From Bolinopsis microptera (taxonomy: Eukaryota > Ctenophora > Tentaculata > Lobata > Bolinopsidae): a stretch of 64,000 nucleotides of DNA. This document shows positions 42,501-64,000 of the stretch, in pieces. The position numbers and the translations under genes are program-made. Within the stretch, counting starts at the first letter, position 1. Every line of letters starts with the position of its first letter. Under the pieces are notes generated by a model that saw nothing but the letters and a program-made list of their open reading frames with translations, had not been told where the DNA came from and searched no databases. The stretch is taken from the NCBI RefSeq assembly GCF_026151205.1, contig NW_026971782.1, positions 1 through 64,000 on the forward strand, read 5' to 3'.

Positions 42501-44602
42501 TTTATTTCCACTCTCGATTCCTTGCTAGCAGTCCGGTTAATTTAGTACCTTTAGTGGGTCTCATTTTATCATTAGCTCTAATTAAAGAACCTCTCACCCT
42601 CTCAGAAAACTCCGTTTGGAGATATTCATATTCCTTATTACGCTCTAAGTTATTAATTAAAGAACCTCTCAGTCTCACCCTCTCAGATTTTCAACGCTCC
42701 GTTCATTTTTATAGCTTTATTATTTTTATCTTTTTACTACACTTACTAACACGTGCTTTACAAAGGAGCAATAGTTGCGGAGGCATTCTAGAACGGTATA
42801 TATTTTAGCTTTCAGTTTCTGTTTCATTATCTTAAAATTTATTCCGCTTTTATTTTTATTTCCACTCTCGATTCCTTGCTAGCAGTCCGGTTATTTAGTA
42901 CCTTTAGTGGGTCTCATTTATCATTAGCTTAATTAAAGAACCTCTCACCCTCTCAGAAAACTCCGTTTGGAGATATTCATATTCCTTATTACGCTCTAAG
43001 TTATTAATTAAAGAACCTCTCAGTCTCACCCTCTCAGATTTTCAAACGCTCCGTTCATTTTATAGCTTTATTATTTTTATCTTTTACTACACTTACTAAC
43101 ACGTGCTTACAAAGGAGCAATAGTTTGCGGAGGCATTCTAGAACGGTATATATTTTAGCTTTCAGTTTCTGTTTCATTATCTTAAAATTTATTCCGCTTT
43201 TATTTTTTAGTTCCACTCTCGATTCCTTGCTAGCAGTCCGGTTAATTTAGTACCTTTAGTGGGTCTCATTTTATCATTAGCTCTAATTAAAGAACCTCTC
43301 ACCCTCTCAGAAAACTCCGTTTGGAGATATTCAGTATTCCTTATTACGCTCTAAGTATTAATTAAAGAACCTCTCAGTCTCACCCTCTCAGATTTTCAAC
43401 GCTCCGTTCATTTTATAGCTTTATTATTTTTATCTTTTTACTACACTTACTAACACGTGCTTTACAAAGGAGCAATAGTTTGCGGAGGCATTCTAGAACG
43501 GTAATATATTTTAGCTTTCAGTTTCTGTTTCATTATCTTAAAATTTATTCCGCTTTTATTTTTATTTCCACTCTCGATTCTTGCTAGCAGTCCGTTAATT
43601 TAGTACCTTTAGTGGGTCTCATTTATCATTAGCTTCTAATTAAAGAACCTCTCACCCTCTCAGAAAACTCCGTTTGGAGATATTCATATTCCTTATTACG
43701 CTCTAAGTTATTAATTAAAGAACCTCTCAGTCTCACCTCTCAGATTTTCAACGCTCCGTTCATTTTTATAGCTTTATTATTTTTATCTTTTTACTACACT
43801 TACTAACAAGGTGCTTTACAAAGGAGCAATAGTTTTGCGGAGGCATTCTAGAACTGTATATATTTTAGCTTTCAGTTTCTGTTTTCATTATCTTAAAATT
43901 TTATTCCGCTTTATTTTATTTCCACTCTCGATCCTTGCTAGCAGTCCGGTTAATTTAGTACCTTTAGTGGGTCTCATTTTACATTAGCTCTATTAAAGAA
44001 CCTCTCACCCTCTCATAAAACTCCGTTTGAGATATTCATATTCCTTATTACGCTCTAAGTTATTAATTAAAGAACCTCTCAGTCTCACCCTCTCAGATTT
44101 TCAAACGCACCGTTCATTTTTATAGCTTTATTATTTTTATCTTTTTACTACACTTACTAACACGTGCTTTACAAAGGAGCAATAAGTTTTGCGGAGGTCA
44201 TTCTAGAACGGTATATATTTTAGCTTTCAGTTTCTGTTTCATTATCTTAAAATTTATTCCGCTTTTATTTTTATTTCCACTCTCGATTCCTTGCTAGCAG
44301 TCCGGTAATTTAGTACCTTTAGTGGGTCTCTTTTATCATTAGCTCTAATTAAAGAACCTCTCACCCTCTCATAAAACTCCGTTTGGAGATATTCATATTC
44401 CTTATTACGCTCTAAGTTATTAATTAAAGAACCTCTCAGTCTCACCCTCTCAGAATTTTCAACGCTCCGTTCATTTTTATAGCTTTATTATTTTTTATCT
44501 TTTTACTACACTTACTACACGTGCTTTACAAAGGAGCAATAGTTTGCGGAGGCATTCTAGAACGGTATATATTTTAGCTTTCAGTTTCTGTTTTCATTAT
44601 CT
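30541..44602 (+). repeat. Family A, right-hand noisy block
   Basis: About 39-40 monomers are recognisable. The first compound change is at about 30548-30561 (one extra A, one missing G). Indels then accumulate: most copies carry several 1-bp gains or losses and an occasional substitution. Quality fluctuates. For example 32280-32700 and 42180-42700 are nearly clean, while 31700-32150 is poor. No insertion, gene or change of orientation is visible. Differences are scattered and mostly private to single copies. Confidence 0.92.
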
Positions 44603-44660
44603 GACATTAGCTTTCTGTACCACTTTTTCGTTATCATTTCGCTTTTATTTATTCCCACTC
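44560..44660. other. Junction between satellite A and satellite B
   Basis: Family A sequence runs through TTAGCTTTCAGTTTCTG and CATTATCT to 44602. Family B then starts with GACATTAGCTTTCTGTACC at 44603. Both sides carry the homologous TTAGCTTTC...TTATC segment, so about 30 bp of shared homology is present twice in succession. The two families keep the same orientation across the join, and I see no interspersion of A and B units on either side. The join could be a true array boundary formed by recombination between related monomers, or a chimeric assembly join. Confidence 0.75.
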
Positions 44661-47640
44661 TCGATTCCTCGCTAGCAGTCCGGTTATTTAATCATTAGGT
44701 CTTATTAAAGAACCTCTCACCCTCTAAGAAAATTTTTCACCGCTTCGTTCATTGTTTAAATTTTCATTAAATTTTCTAACACGTCATAATGCATTATAGG
44801 AGTAAAATGCCTCCGCAGGCATTCTAGAACGGTATTTATTTTAACACTTCAGCACGGTGCCATTCTGCTTATTTGGTTCACAGGTTTTTCCTAGACTCCG
44901 TGTTAGGACATTAGCTTTCGTACCACTTTTCGTTATCTTTGAATTTATTTCGCTTTTATTTTATTCCCACTCTCGATTCCTCGCTAGCAGTCCGGTTAAA
45001 TTTAAAACATTAGGTTTTTATTAAAGAACCTCTCACCCTCTAAGAATTTCAACCGCTTCGTTCTTAGTTTATTTTTTATCTTTTATAAATTTCTTAACAC
45101 GTGCATAATGCATTATAAGGAGTTAAAATGCCTCCGCAGGCATTCCCAGAACGGTATTTATTTTAACACTTTAGCACGGGTGCCATTTTTGCTTATTTGG
45201 TTCACAGGTTTTTCCTAGACTCCGTGTTTGGACATTAGCTTTCTGTACCACTTTTTCGTTATCTTAGAATTTAAATTTCGCTTTATTTTATTCCCACTCT
45301 CGATTCCTCGCTAGCAAGTCCGGTTAATTTTAATCATAGGTCTTATTAAAGAACCTCTCACCCTCAAAAAATTTTCACCGCTTCGTTTCATTTTAGCTTT
45401 AATTTTTTCTTTTAAAAATTTTCTAACACGTGCATATGCATTTAAAAGGGGTAAAATGCCTCCGCAGGCATTCAGAACGGTATTTATTTTAACACTTTTA
45501 GCACGGTGCCATTCTGCTTATTTGGTTCACAGGTTTTTTCCTAGACTCCGTGTTAGACATTAGCTTTCTGTACCACTTTTTCGTTATCTTAGAATTTATT
45601 TCGCTTTATTTATTCCCACTCTCGATTCCTCGCTAGCAGTCCGGTTAAATTTAAAACATTAGGTTTTATTAAAGAACCCTCTCACCCCAAGATTTTTACC
45701 GCTTCGTTCATTTTTTGTTTTTTTTTTTCTTTTTTTAAATTTTTTTAAAACGTGCTTATTAAGGAGTAAAATGCCCCCCCGCAGCAATTTCGGTATTTTT
45801 TTTTAACATTAGCACGGTGCCATTCTGCTTATTTGGTTCACAGGTTTTTTTTAGACCCGGTTGGAATTATTTCTGTACCATTTTTCGTTATCTTTAAAAT
45901 TTTTTCGCTTTTTATTTTTTTCCCACTCTCGATTCTCGCTAGCAGTCCGGTTAATTTAATCATTAGGGGTCTTATTAAAGAACCCTCCACCCTCTAAGAT
46001 TTTTACCCGCTTTCGTTCCATTTAGTTTATATTTTTATCTTTTAAAATTTCTAACACGGGCATAATGCTTTAAGGAGTAAAAATGCCTCCGCAGGCAATT
46101 CTAGAAAAAAGGTATTATTTTAACACTTCAGCACGGTTGCCCCTTCTGCTTAAATTTTTCACAGGTTTTTTCCTAGAACTCCGTGTTAGGACATTTAGCT
46201 TTCTGTACCACTTTTTCGTTATCTTAGAAATTTATTTCGCTTTATTTTATTCCCACTCTCGATTCCTTCGCTAGCAGTCCGGTTAAAATTTAATCATTAG
46301 GTTTTTATTAAAGAACCTCTCACCCTCTAAATTTTAAAACCGTTTCTTCTTTTAGCTTTTATTTTATTTTTTATAAATTTTCTAACACGTGCATAATGCA
46401 TATAAGGAGTTTAAAATGCCTCCGCAGGCATTCTAGAACGGTATTTATTTTAACACTTCAGCACGGGTGCCATTTGCTTATTTTGGTTTCACAGGTTTTT
46501 TTCCCAGACTCCGTGTTAGGACATTAGCTTTCTGTACCATTTTTCGTTATCTTTGAATTTATTTGCTTTTATTTTATTCCCACTCTCGATTCCTCGCTAG
46601 CAGTCCGGGTTAATTTTTAATCATTAGGTTCTTATTAAAGAACCTCTCACCCTCTAAGATTTTCACCGTTTCGTTCTTTTTAGCTTTATTTTTACTTTTA
46701 AATTTTCAACACGTGCAAAGCTTATTAAAAGGGGTAAAAGCCTCCGCAGGCATTCTAGAACGGTATTTATTTTAACACTTCAGCACGGGTGCCATTCTGC
46801 TTATTTGGGTTTACAGGTTTTTTCCTAGACTCCGTGTTAGGACATTAGCTTTCTGTAAACCCCGTTTTTCGTATCTTAGAATTTATTTCGCTTTTATTTT
46901 ATTCCCACTCTCGTTCCTCGCTAGCAGTCCGGTTAATTATTAAAATCAATATATGGTCTTATTAAAGAACCTCTCACCCTCTAAGAAAATTTCAACCGCT
47001 TCGTATTTGTTTATTTTTTAACTTTTATAAATTTTCTAACACGTGCATAGCATTATAAGGAGTAAAATGCCTCCGCAGGCATTCTAGACGGTATTTTTTT
47101 AAATTTTTAAAACTTCAGCACGGGTGCCATTTTGCTTTTTTGGTTCACAGGTTTTTTCCCAGACTCCGTGTTTGGAATTAGCTTTCTGTACCACTTTTTC
47201 GTTATCTTTGAATTTATTTTGCTTTTTTTTTATTCCCACTCTCGATTTCCCCGCTAGCATCCGGTTTTAAAATTTAATCATTAGGTCCTTAATTAAAAAC
47301 CTCTCACCCTCTAAGATTTCACCGCTTCGTTCATTTTAGCTTTTTATTTTATTTTTTATTTTAAATTTTCTAACACTCAAAACATTATAAAAGGGGTAAA
47401 ATCCTCCCCAGGGGATTTTAAACGGTATTTATTTTAAACTTCAGCACGGGTTCCATTTGCTTATTTGGTTTCACGGGTTTTTCCTAGACTCCGTGGGTTT
47501 GGAAAATTCTTTTTGTACCACTTTTTCGTATCTTAGAATTTATTTGCTTTATTTTTTTCCCACTTCGATTTCCCCGCTGCAGCCGGTTAAATTTTTTTTC
47601 ATTAGGGCTTATTAAAGAAACCCCTCACCCCCCTATCAAA
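44603..47640 (+). repeat. Satellite family B, variant B1, readable but decaying
   Basis: Landmark GGACATTAGCTTTCTG (or its damaged form) recurs near 44603, 44907, 45231, 45556, 45873, 46190, 46520, 46841 and 47175, a spacing of about 304-334 bp. Copies share CGATTCCTCGCTAGCAGTCC, AACCTCTCACCCTCTAAG and GGTTCACAGGTTTTTCCTAG. They differ from the clean B copies at 50308 onward by reading GTAAAATGCC for GTAATAATGCC and CTTCAGCACGG for CTTCACGCACGG, each one base shorter. Indels increase to the right. There is no gene. Confidence 0.88.
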
Positions 47641-50307
<2,667 letters not shown>

Positions 50308-50637
50308 ATTCTGCTTATTTGGTTCACAGGTTTTTCCTAGACTCCGTGTTAGGACATTAGCTTTCTGTACCACTTTTTCGTTATCTTAGAATTTATTTCG
50401 CTTTTATTTTATTCCCACTCTCGATTCCTCGCTAGCAGTCCGGTTAAATTTAATCATTAGGTCTTATTAAAGAACCTCTCACCCTCTAAGATTTTCACCG
50501 CTTCGTTCATTTTAGCTTTATTATTTTTATCTTTTATTAAATTTTCTAACACGTGCATAATGCATTATAAAGGAGTAATAATGCCTCCGCAGGCATTCTA
50601 GAACGGTATTTATTTTAACACTTCACGCACGGGTGCC
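50308..50637 (+). repeat. Representative clean family B monomer (330 bp)
   Basis: Composition is 78 A, 135 T, 71 C and 46 G, so 64.5% AT with the same T- and C-rich strand as family A. Landmarks in order: GGTTCACAGGTTTTTCCTAG at 50321; TTATCTTAGAATTTATTTCG at 50381; GCTAGC at 50431-50436; AACCTCTCACCCTCTAAG at 50473; CACGTG at 50550-50555; a 12-bp perfect palindrome ATAATGCATTAT at 50557-50568; an AATGCCT/AGGCATT hairpin at 50580-50597; TTCTAGAA at 50596-50603. The B-specific block begins near the end of the unit. It is homologous to the A monomer over most of its length. Confidence 0.95.
50550..50603. other. Dyad-rich cluster in the B monomer
   Basis: Four symmetric elements lie within 54 bp: CACGTG, the 12-bp palindrome ATAATGCATTAT, a hairpin with 7-bp arms AATGCCT and AGGCATT around the loop CCGC, and TTCTAGAA, which overlaps the right hairpin arm. 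In family A the first and last are kept, but the left hairpin arm and the 12-bp palindrome are not. Some satellites carry dyad symmetry where centromeric or chromatin proteins act. That role here is inference only. Confidence 0.55.
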
Positions 50638-50687
50638 ATTCTGCTTATTTGGTTCACAGGTTTTTCCTAGACTCCGTGTTAGGACAT
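50618..50687 (+). repeat. B-specific 70-bp block absent from family A
   Basis: Between the shared landmarks TATTTATTTTA and TTAGCTTTC, family B carries 70 bp (ACACTTCACGCACGGGTGCC... to ...GTGTTAGGACAT). Family A passes straight from one landmark to the other (TATATATTTTAGCTTTC). The block contains the only GC-rich word of the monomer, CACGCACGGGTGCC. It may be an insertion in B or a deletion in A. Confidence 0.75.
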
Positions 50688-52747
50688 TAGCTTTCTGTAC
50701 CACTTTTTCGTTATCTTAGAATTTATTTCGCTTTTATTTTATTCCCACTCTCGATTCCTCGCTAGCAGTCCGGTTAAATTTAATCATTAGGTCTTATTAA
50801 AGAACCTCTCACCCTCTAAGATTTTCACCGCTTCGTTCATTTTAGCTTTATTATTTTTATCTTTTATTAAATTTTCTAACACGTGCATAATGCATTATAA
50901 AGGAGTAATAATGCCTCCGCAGGCATTCTAGAACGGTATTTATTTTAACACTTCACGCACGGGTGCCATTCTGCTTATTTGGTTCACAGGTTTTTCCTAG
51001 ACTCCGTGTTAGGACATTAGCTTTCTGTACCACTTTTTCGTTATCTTAGAATTTATTTCGCTTTTATTTTATTCCCACTCTCGATTCCTCGCTAGCAGTC
51101 CGGTTAAATTTAATCATTAGGTCTTATTAAAGAACCTCTCACCCTCTAAGATTTTCACCGCTTCGTTCATTTTAGCTTTATTATTTTTATCTTTTATTAA
51201 ATTTTCTAACACGTGCATAATGCATTATAAAGGAGTAATAATGCCTCCGCAGGCATTCTAGAACGGTATTTATTTTAACACTTCACGCACGGGTGCCATT
51301 CTGCTTATTTGGTTCACAGGTTTTTCCTAGACTCCGTGTTAGGACATTAGCTTTCTGTACCACTTTTTCGTTATCTTAGAATTTATTTCGCTTTTATTTT
51401 ATTCCCACTCTCGATTCCTCGCTAGCAGTCCGGTTAAATTTAATCATTAGGTCTTATTAAAGAACCTCTCACCCTCTAAGATTTTCACCGCTTCGTTCAT
51501 TTTAGCTTTATTATTTTTATCTTTTATTAAATTTTCTAACACGTGCATAATGCATTATAAAGGAGTAATAATGCCTCCGCAGGCATTCTAGAACGGTATT
51601 TATTTTAACACTTCACGCACGGGTGCCATTCTGCTTATTTGGTTCACAGGTTTTTCCTAGACTCCGTGTTAGGACATTAGCTTTCTGTACCACTTTTTCG
51701 TTATCTTAGAATTTATTTCGCTTTTATTTTATTCCCACTCTCGATTCCTCGCTAGCAGTCCGGTTAAATTTAATCATTAGGTCTTATTAAAGAACCTCTC
51801 ACCCTCTAAGATTTTCACCGCTTCGTTCATTTTAGCTTTATTATTTTTATCTTTTATTAAATTTTCTAACACGTGCATAATGCATTATAAAGGAGTAATA
51901 ATGCCTCCGCAGGCATTCTAGAACGGTATTTATTTTAACACTTCACGCACGGGTGCCATTCTGCTTATTTGGTTCACAGGTTTTTCCTAGACTCCGTGTT
52001 AGGACATTAGCTTTCTGTACCACTTTTTCGTTATCTTAGAATTTATTTCGCTTTTATTTTATTCCCACTCTCGATTCCTCGCTAGCAGTCCGGTTAAATT
52101 TAATCATTAGGTCTTATTAAAGAACCTCTCACCCTCTAAGATTTTCACCGCTTCGTTCATTTTAGCTTTATTATTTTTATCTTTTATTAAATTTTCTAAC
52201 ACGTGCATAATGCATTATAAAGGAGTAATAATGCCTCCGCAGGCATTCTAGAACGGTATTTATTTTAACACTTCACGCACGGGTGCCATTCTGCTTATTT
52301 GGTTCACAGGTTTTTCCTAGACTCCGTGTTAGGACATTAGCTTTCTGTACCACTTTTTCGTTATCTTAGAATTTATTTCGCTTTTATTTTATTCCCACTC
52401 TCGATTCCTCGCTAGCAGTCCGGTTAAATTTAATCATTAGGTCTTATTAAAGAACCTCTCACCCTCTAAGATTTTCACCGCTTCGTTCATTTTAGCTTTA
52501 TTATTTTTATCTTTTATTAAATTTTCTAACACGTGCATAATGCATTATAAAGGAGTAATAATGCCTCCGCAGGCATTCTAGAACGGTATTTATTTTAACA
52601 CTTCACGCACGGGTGCCATTCTGCTTATTTGGTTCACAGGTTTTTTCCTAGACTCCGTGTTAGGACATTAGCTTTCTGTACCACTTTTTCGTTATCTTAG
52701 AATTTATTTCGCTTTTATTTTATTCCCACTCTCGATTCCTCGCTAGC

Positions 52748-61700
<8,953 letters not shown>

Positions 61701-64000
61701 CCTCTAAGATTTTTCAACCGCTTCGTTTTTTGTTTATTTTTTTATCTTTTATTAAATTTTCTAACACGTGCATAATGCATATAAGGAGTAAAATGCCTCC
61801 GCAGGCATTCTAGACGGGATTTATTTTAACACTTTTAGCACGGGTGCCATTCTGCTTATTTGGTTCACAGGTTTTTCCTAGACTCCGTGTTAGGACATTA
61901 GCTTTCTGTACCACTTTTTCGTTATCTTAGAATTATTTGCTTTTTTTTTTCCCACTCTCGATTCTCGCTAGCAGTCGGTTAATTTTATTTAGGGGCTTTT
62001 AAAATTTTTTTAAACCGTTGGTTTTTGTTTTTATTTTTAAATTTTTTAAATTTAATTTTCAACACGTGCAAATATTAAAAGGGGTAAATGCCTCGCAGGC
62101 ATTCTAGCGGGATTTATTTTAACATTTCAGCACGGTGCCATTCTGCTTATTTGTTCACAGTTTTTTTAACCCGTGTTAGATTAGCTTTCTTACCATTTTT
62201 CGTTATCTTAGAATTTATTTCGCTTTTTTTTATTCCACCTCGATTTCGTGCAGTTGGTTTAATTTTTAATCATTAGGTCTTTTTAAAGAACCTCTCACCT
62301 CTAAATTTTGTTTCTTTTAGTTTTTTTTAATTTATTTTTCTAACAGTGCATTTTATAAGGGTAAAATGGGCCCCGCAGGCATTAGCGGTATTTATTTTTA
62401 ACACTTCAGCACGGGTGCCTTTCTGCTTATTTGGGGTTTACAGTTTTTCTAACTCCGTGTTAGGAATTTGCTTTCTGTACCATTTTTCGTTTCTTAGATT
62501 TATTTCGCTTTTATTTTTTCCCACTCTCGATTCCGCAGCATCCGGTTAATTTTAATCATTAGTTATTAAAAACCCTCACCCTCTAAATTTTTGTATTTTT
62601 TTTTTTTTATTTTTTAAATTTTCTACACGTGCATTATTTAAGGAAAAATGCTCGCAGGCTTCTTCGGTATAAATTTTTCATTCATGCCGGTTGCATTCTT
62701 TATTTGGTTCACAGGGTTTTTCTAGACTTTCCCTGTTAGGAATTAGCTTTCTGTACCATTTTTCGTTATTTAGAATTTATTTTTTTTTTTTCCCACTCTC
62801 GATTCTCGCTAGCAGTTTCCGGTTTAATTTTTAATCATTTGGTTTTATTAAAGAACCTCTCACCCTTAGAAATTTTTTTTCTTTTCTTTTATTTTTTTAT
62901 TTTATAATTTTTTTTTAACGTTTCAAAGCTATTAAGGAGTAAAATTTTTTCCGCAGGCATTCTATTAACTTATTTATTTAAAAAACCTTCAGCACGGTGC
63001 CATTCTGCTTATTTGGTTCACAGGTTTTTCCTAGACTCCGTGTAGGAAATTCTTTTTTAACCACTTTTTCGTTATCTTAGAATTATTTCGGGTTTTATTT
63101 TATTCCCACTCTCGATTTTTCCTCGCTAGCATCCGGTTAAAGTTTAATCATTAGGTCTTATTAAAGAACCTCTACCCCTAAGAATTTTACCCGCTTCGAT
63201 TCTTTTTAGCTTTATTATTTAATTTCATTAAATTTTCAAAACTGCTTGCATTATTAAGGAGTAAATGCCTCGCAGGCATTCTAAACGGTATTTATTTTAA
63301 CAACTTCATGCCGGGTGCCCTTCTGCTTTTTGGTTCACAGGTTTTTTCCTAGATCCGTTTAGGAAAAATTTGCTTTCTGTACCCCCTTTTCGTTTTCTTA
63401 GAAATTTTTTCGCTTTTTTTTTTTTCCCCCCTCGATTCCTCGCTAGCAGTCCGGTTAAATTTAATCATTGGTTTATTAAAGAACCTCCACCCCTAAAATT
63501 TTCACCGCTTTGTTTATTTTAGCTTTAATTTTTTTTTTTTTTTTCTAACACGTTAAAATTTATAAAGGGGTAAAATGCCTCCGCGGGATTTTTAGCGGTA
63601 TTATTTTTAAAACTTCACCCCGGGTGCCATTTTGCTTATTTGGTTCACAGGGTTTTTTCCCAGACCCGTGTTTTGGGAAATTTCTTTTTGTACCATTTTT
63701 TCGTTATCTTTAAAATTTATTTGCTTTTATTTTTCCCCTCTCGTTCCCGCAGCATCCGTTTTTTAAATTAATCATAGGGTTTTTTTAAAGAACCTCTCAC
63801 CCTCTAAGATTTTTACCGCTTTTGTTCATTTAGCTTTTTTTTTTTCTTTTTTTAAAATTTTTTTAACACGTGCATTATTAAAAAGGGGTAAAATGCCTCC
63901 GCAGCATTCAAACGGTATTTATTTAACACTTCAGCACGGGGGGCCATTCTGCTTATTTGGTTTTACAGGTTTTTTCCTAACTCCGTGTTTGAATAGCTTT
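61701..64000 (+). repeat. Family B, second decaying block at the right end
   Basis: From about 61730 the copies again read GTAAAATGCC and AGCACGG forms, runs are inflated, and indels are frequent. About seven units are recognisable, with GGTTCACAGG-like landmarks near 61862, 62153, 62439, 62707, 63017, 63333, 63643 and 63959. Quality oscillates: 63000-63300 is better than 62580-62700. The array runs off the right end of the window. There are no genes. Confidence 0.85.

Larger units (their letters stand above)
1..44602 (+). repeat. Satellite family A tandem array (355-bp monomer)
   Basis: The same unit recurs head to tail across the whole interval, always in one orientation. In the clean part its landmarks recur every 355 bp (for example GTGGGTCTC at 9202, 9557, 9912 and 10267). 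The interval equals about 125 monomer lengths. The clean monomer has 89 A, 146 T, 76 C and 44 G, so it is 66% AT and the given strand is T- and C-rich. No unrelated sequence interrupts the array, and no transposon ends or genes are visible. The family is not one I recognise. Strand is nominal, because satellites have no coding direction; + means the orientation containing AGGCATTCTAGAACGG. The tandem structure is certain. Its biological location (centromere, pericentromere, subtelomere) cannot be read from the window. Confidence 0.97.
50308..52747 (+). repeat. Family B, variant B2, perfect array
   Basis: ATTCTGCTTATTTGG recurs at exactly 330-bp steps from 50308 to 52618: seven full monomers with no difference that I can see. 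Then there is a partial eighth with one extra T near 52641-52647. The sequence degrades abruptly after GATTCCTCGCTAGC near 52747. The exact identity may reflect a single consensus copied repeatedly, or very recent duplication. Confidence 0.95.

Noticed and set aside
50321..50334. GGTTCACAGG as a possible tRNA B-box or SINE promoter.
   Set aside because: It does not fit GGTTCGANTCC beyond the first five bases. No A-box lies at a suitable distance and no cloverleaf can be drawn.
50571..50601. AAAGGAG followed by ATG at bacterial ribosome-binding spacing in each B monomer.
   Set aside because: The frame is six codons (MPPQAF) before TAG, and the setting is a eukaryote-type satellite. Coincidence.
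50618..50637. Possible CENP-B box at CTTCACGCACGGGTG.
   Set aside because: The CENP-B box needs TTCG, four bases, A, two bases, then CGGG. Here TTCA is followed by CGGG after only four bases, so both spacing and the G are wrong.

Overview
The window is satellite DNA from end to end. I find no credible protein gene, rRNA, tRNA, CRISPR array, transposon or other single-copy sequence. Two related AT-rich tandem-repeat families lie head to tail in the same orientation. Family A has a 355-bp monomer and fills 1-44602, about 125 monomer lengths. Family B has a 330-bp monomer and fills 44603-64000. Long homogeneous arrays of 330-355-bp monomers with no genes point to a eukaryotic genome (pericentromeric, subtelomeric or other heterochromatin) assembled from long reads. 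I do not recognise the satellite and cannot name the species.

Layout. 1-2700: family A, readable but full of 1-bp indels. 2701-8779: family A so degraded that only scattered landmarks survive. 8780-30540: a core of about 61 family A monomers that differ only by single-base changes in T runs. 30541-44602: family A with increasing indels. 44603: sharp A-to-B junction. 44603-49983: family B, decaying rightwards until unreadable. 49984-50307: 324 uninterrupted C. 50308-52747: seven identical 330-bp monomers and part of an eighth. 52748-55027: family B decaying rightwards. 55028-55672: 645 uninterrupted G. 55673-61700: clean to lightly noisy family B. 61701-64000: family B decaying again.

Biology. 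A and B share a core of roughly 260-280 bp. Each carries one block of about 70-75 bp that the other lacks: a tandem duplication in A, and a block in B between the TATTTATTTTA and TTAGCTTTC landmarks. Two stretches stay nearly unchanged between families. One is centred on the palindrome TTCTAGAA, the other on GCTAGC. These are the best candidates for protein-binding or otherwise constrained sites. The CACGTG hexamer is also shared.

Quality. The noisy zones show inflated homopolymers, shortened periods and abrupt resets after pure C or G tracts. That looks more like failed sequencing or consensus than evolutionary divergence, so copy number, array length and the homopolymer tracts should not be taken at face value. 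All open reading frames here, including the recurrent 109-codon frame and the polyglycine frames, are by-products of repeats or homopolymers.
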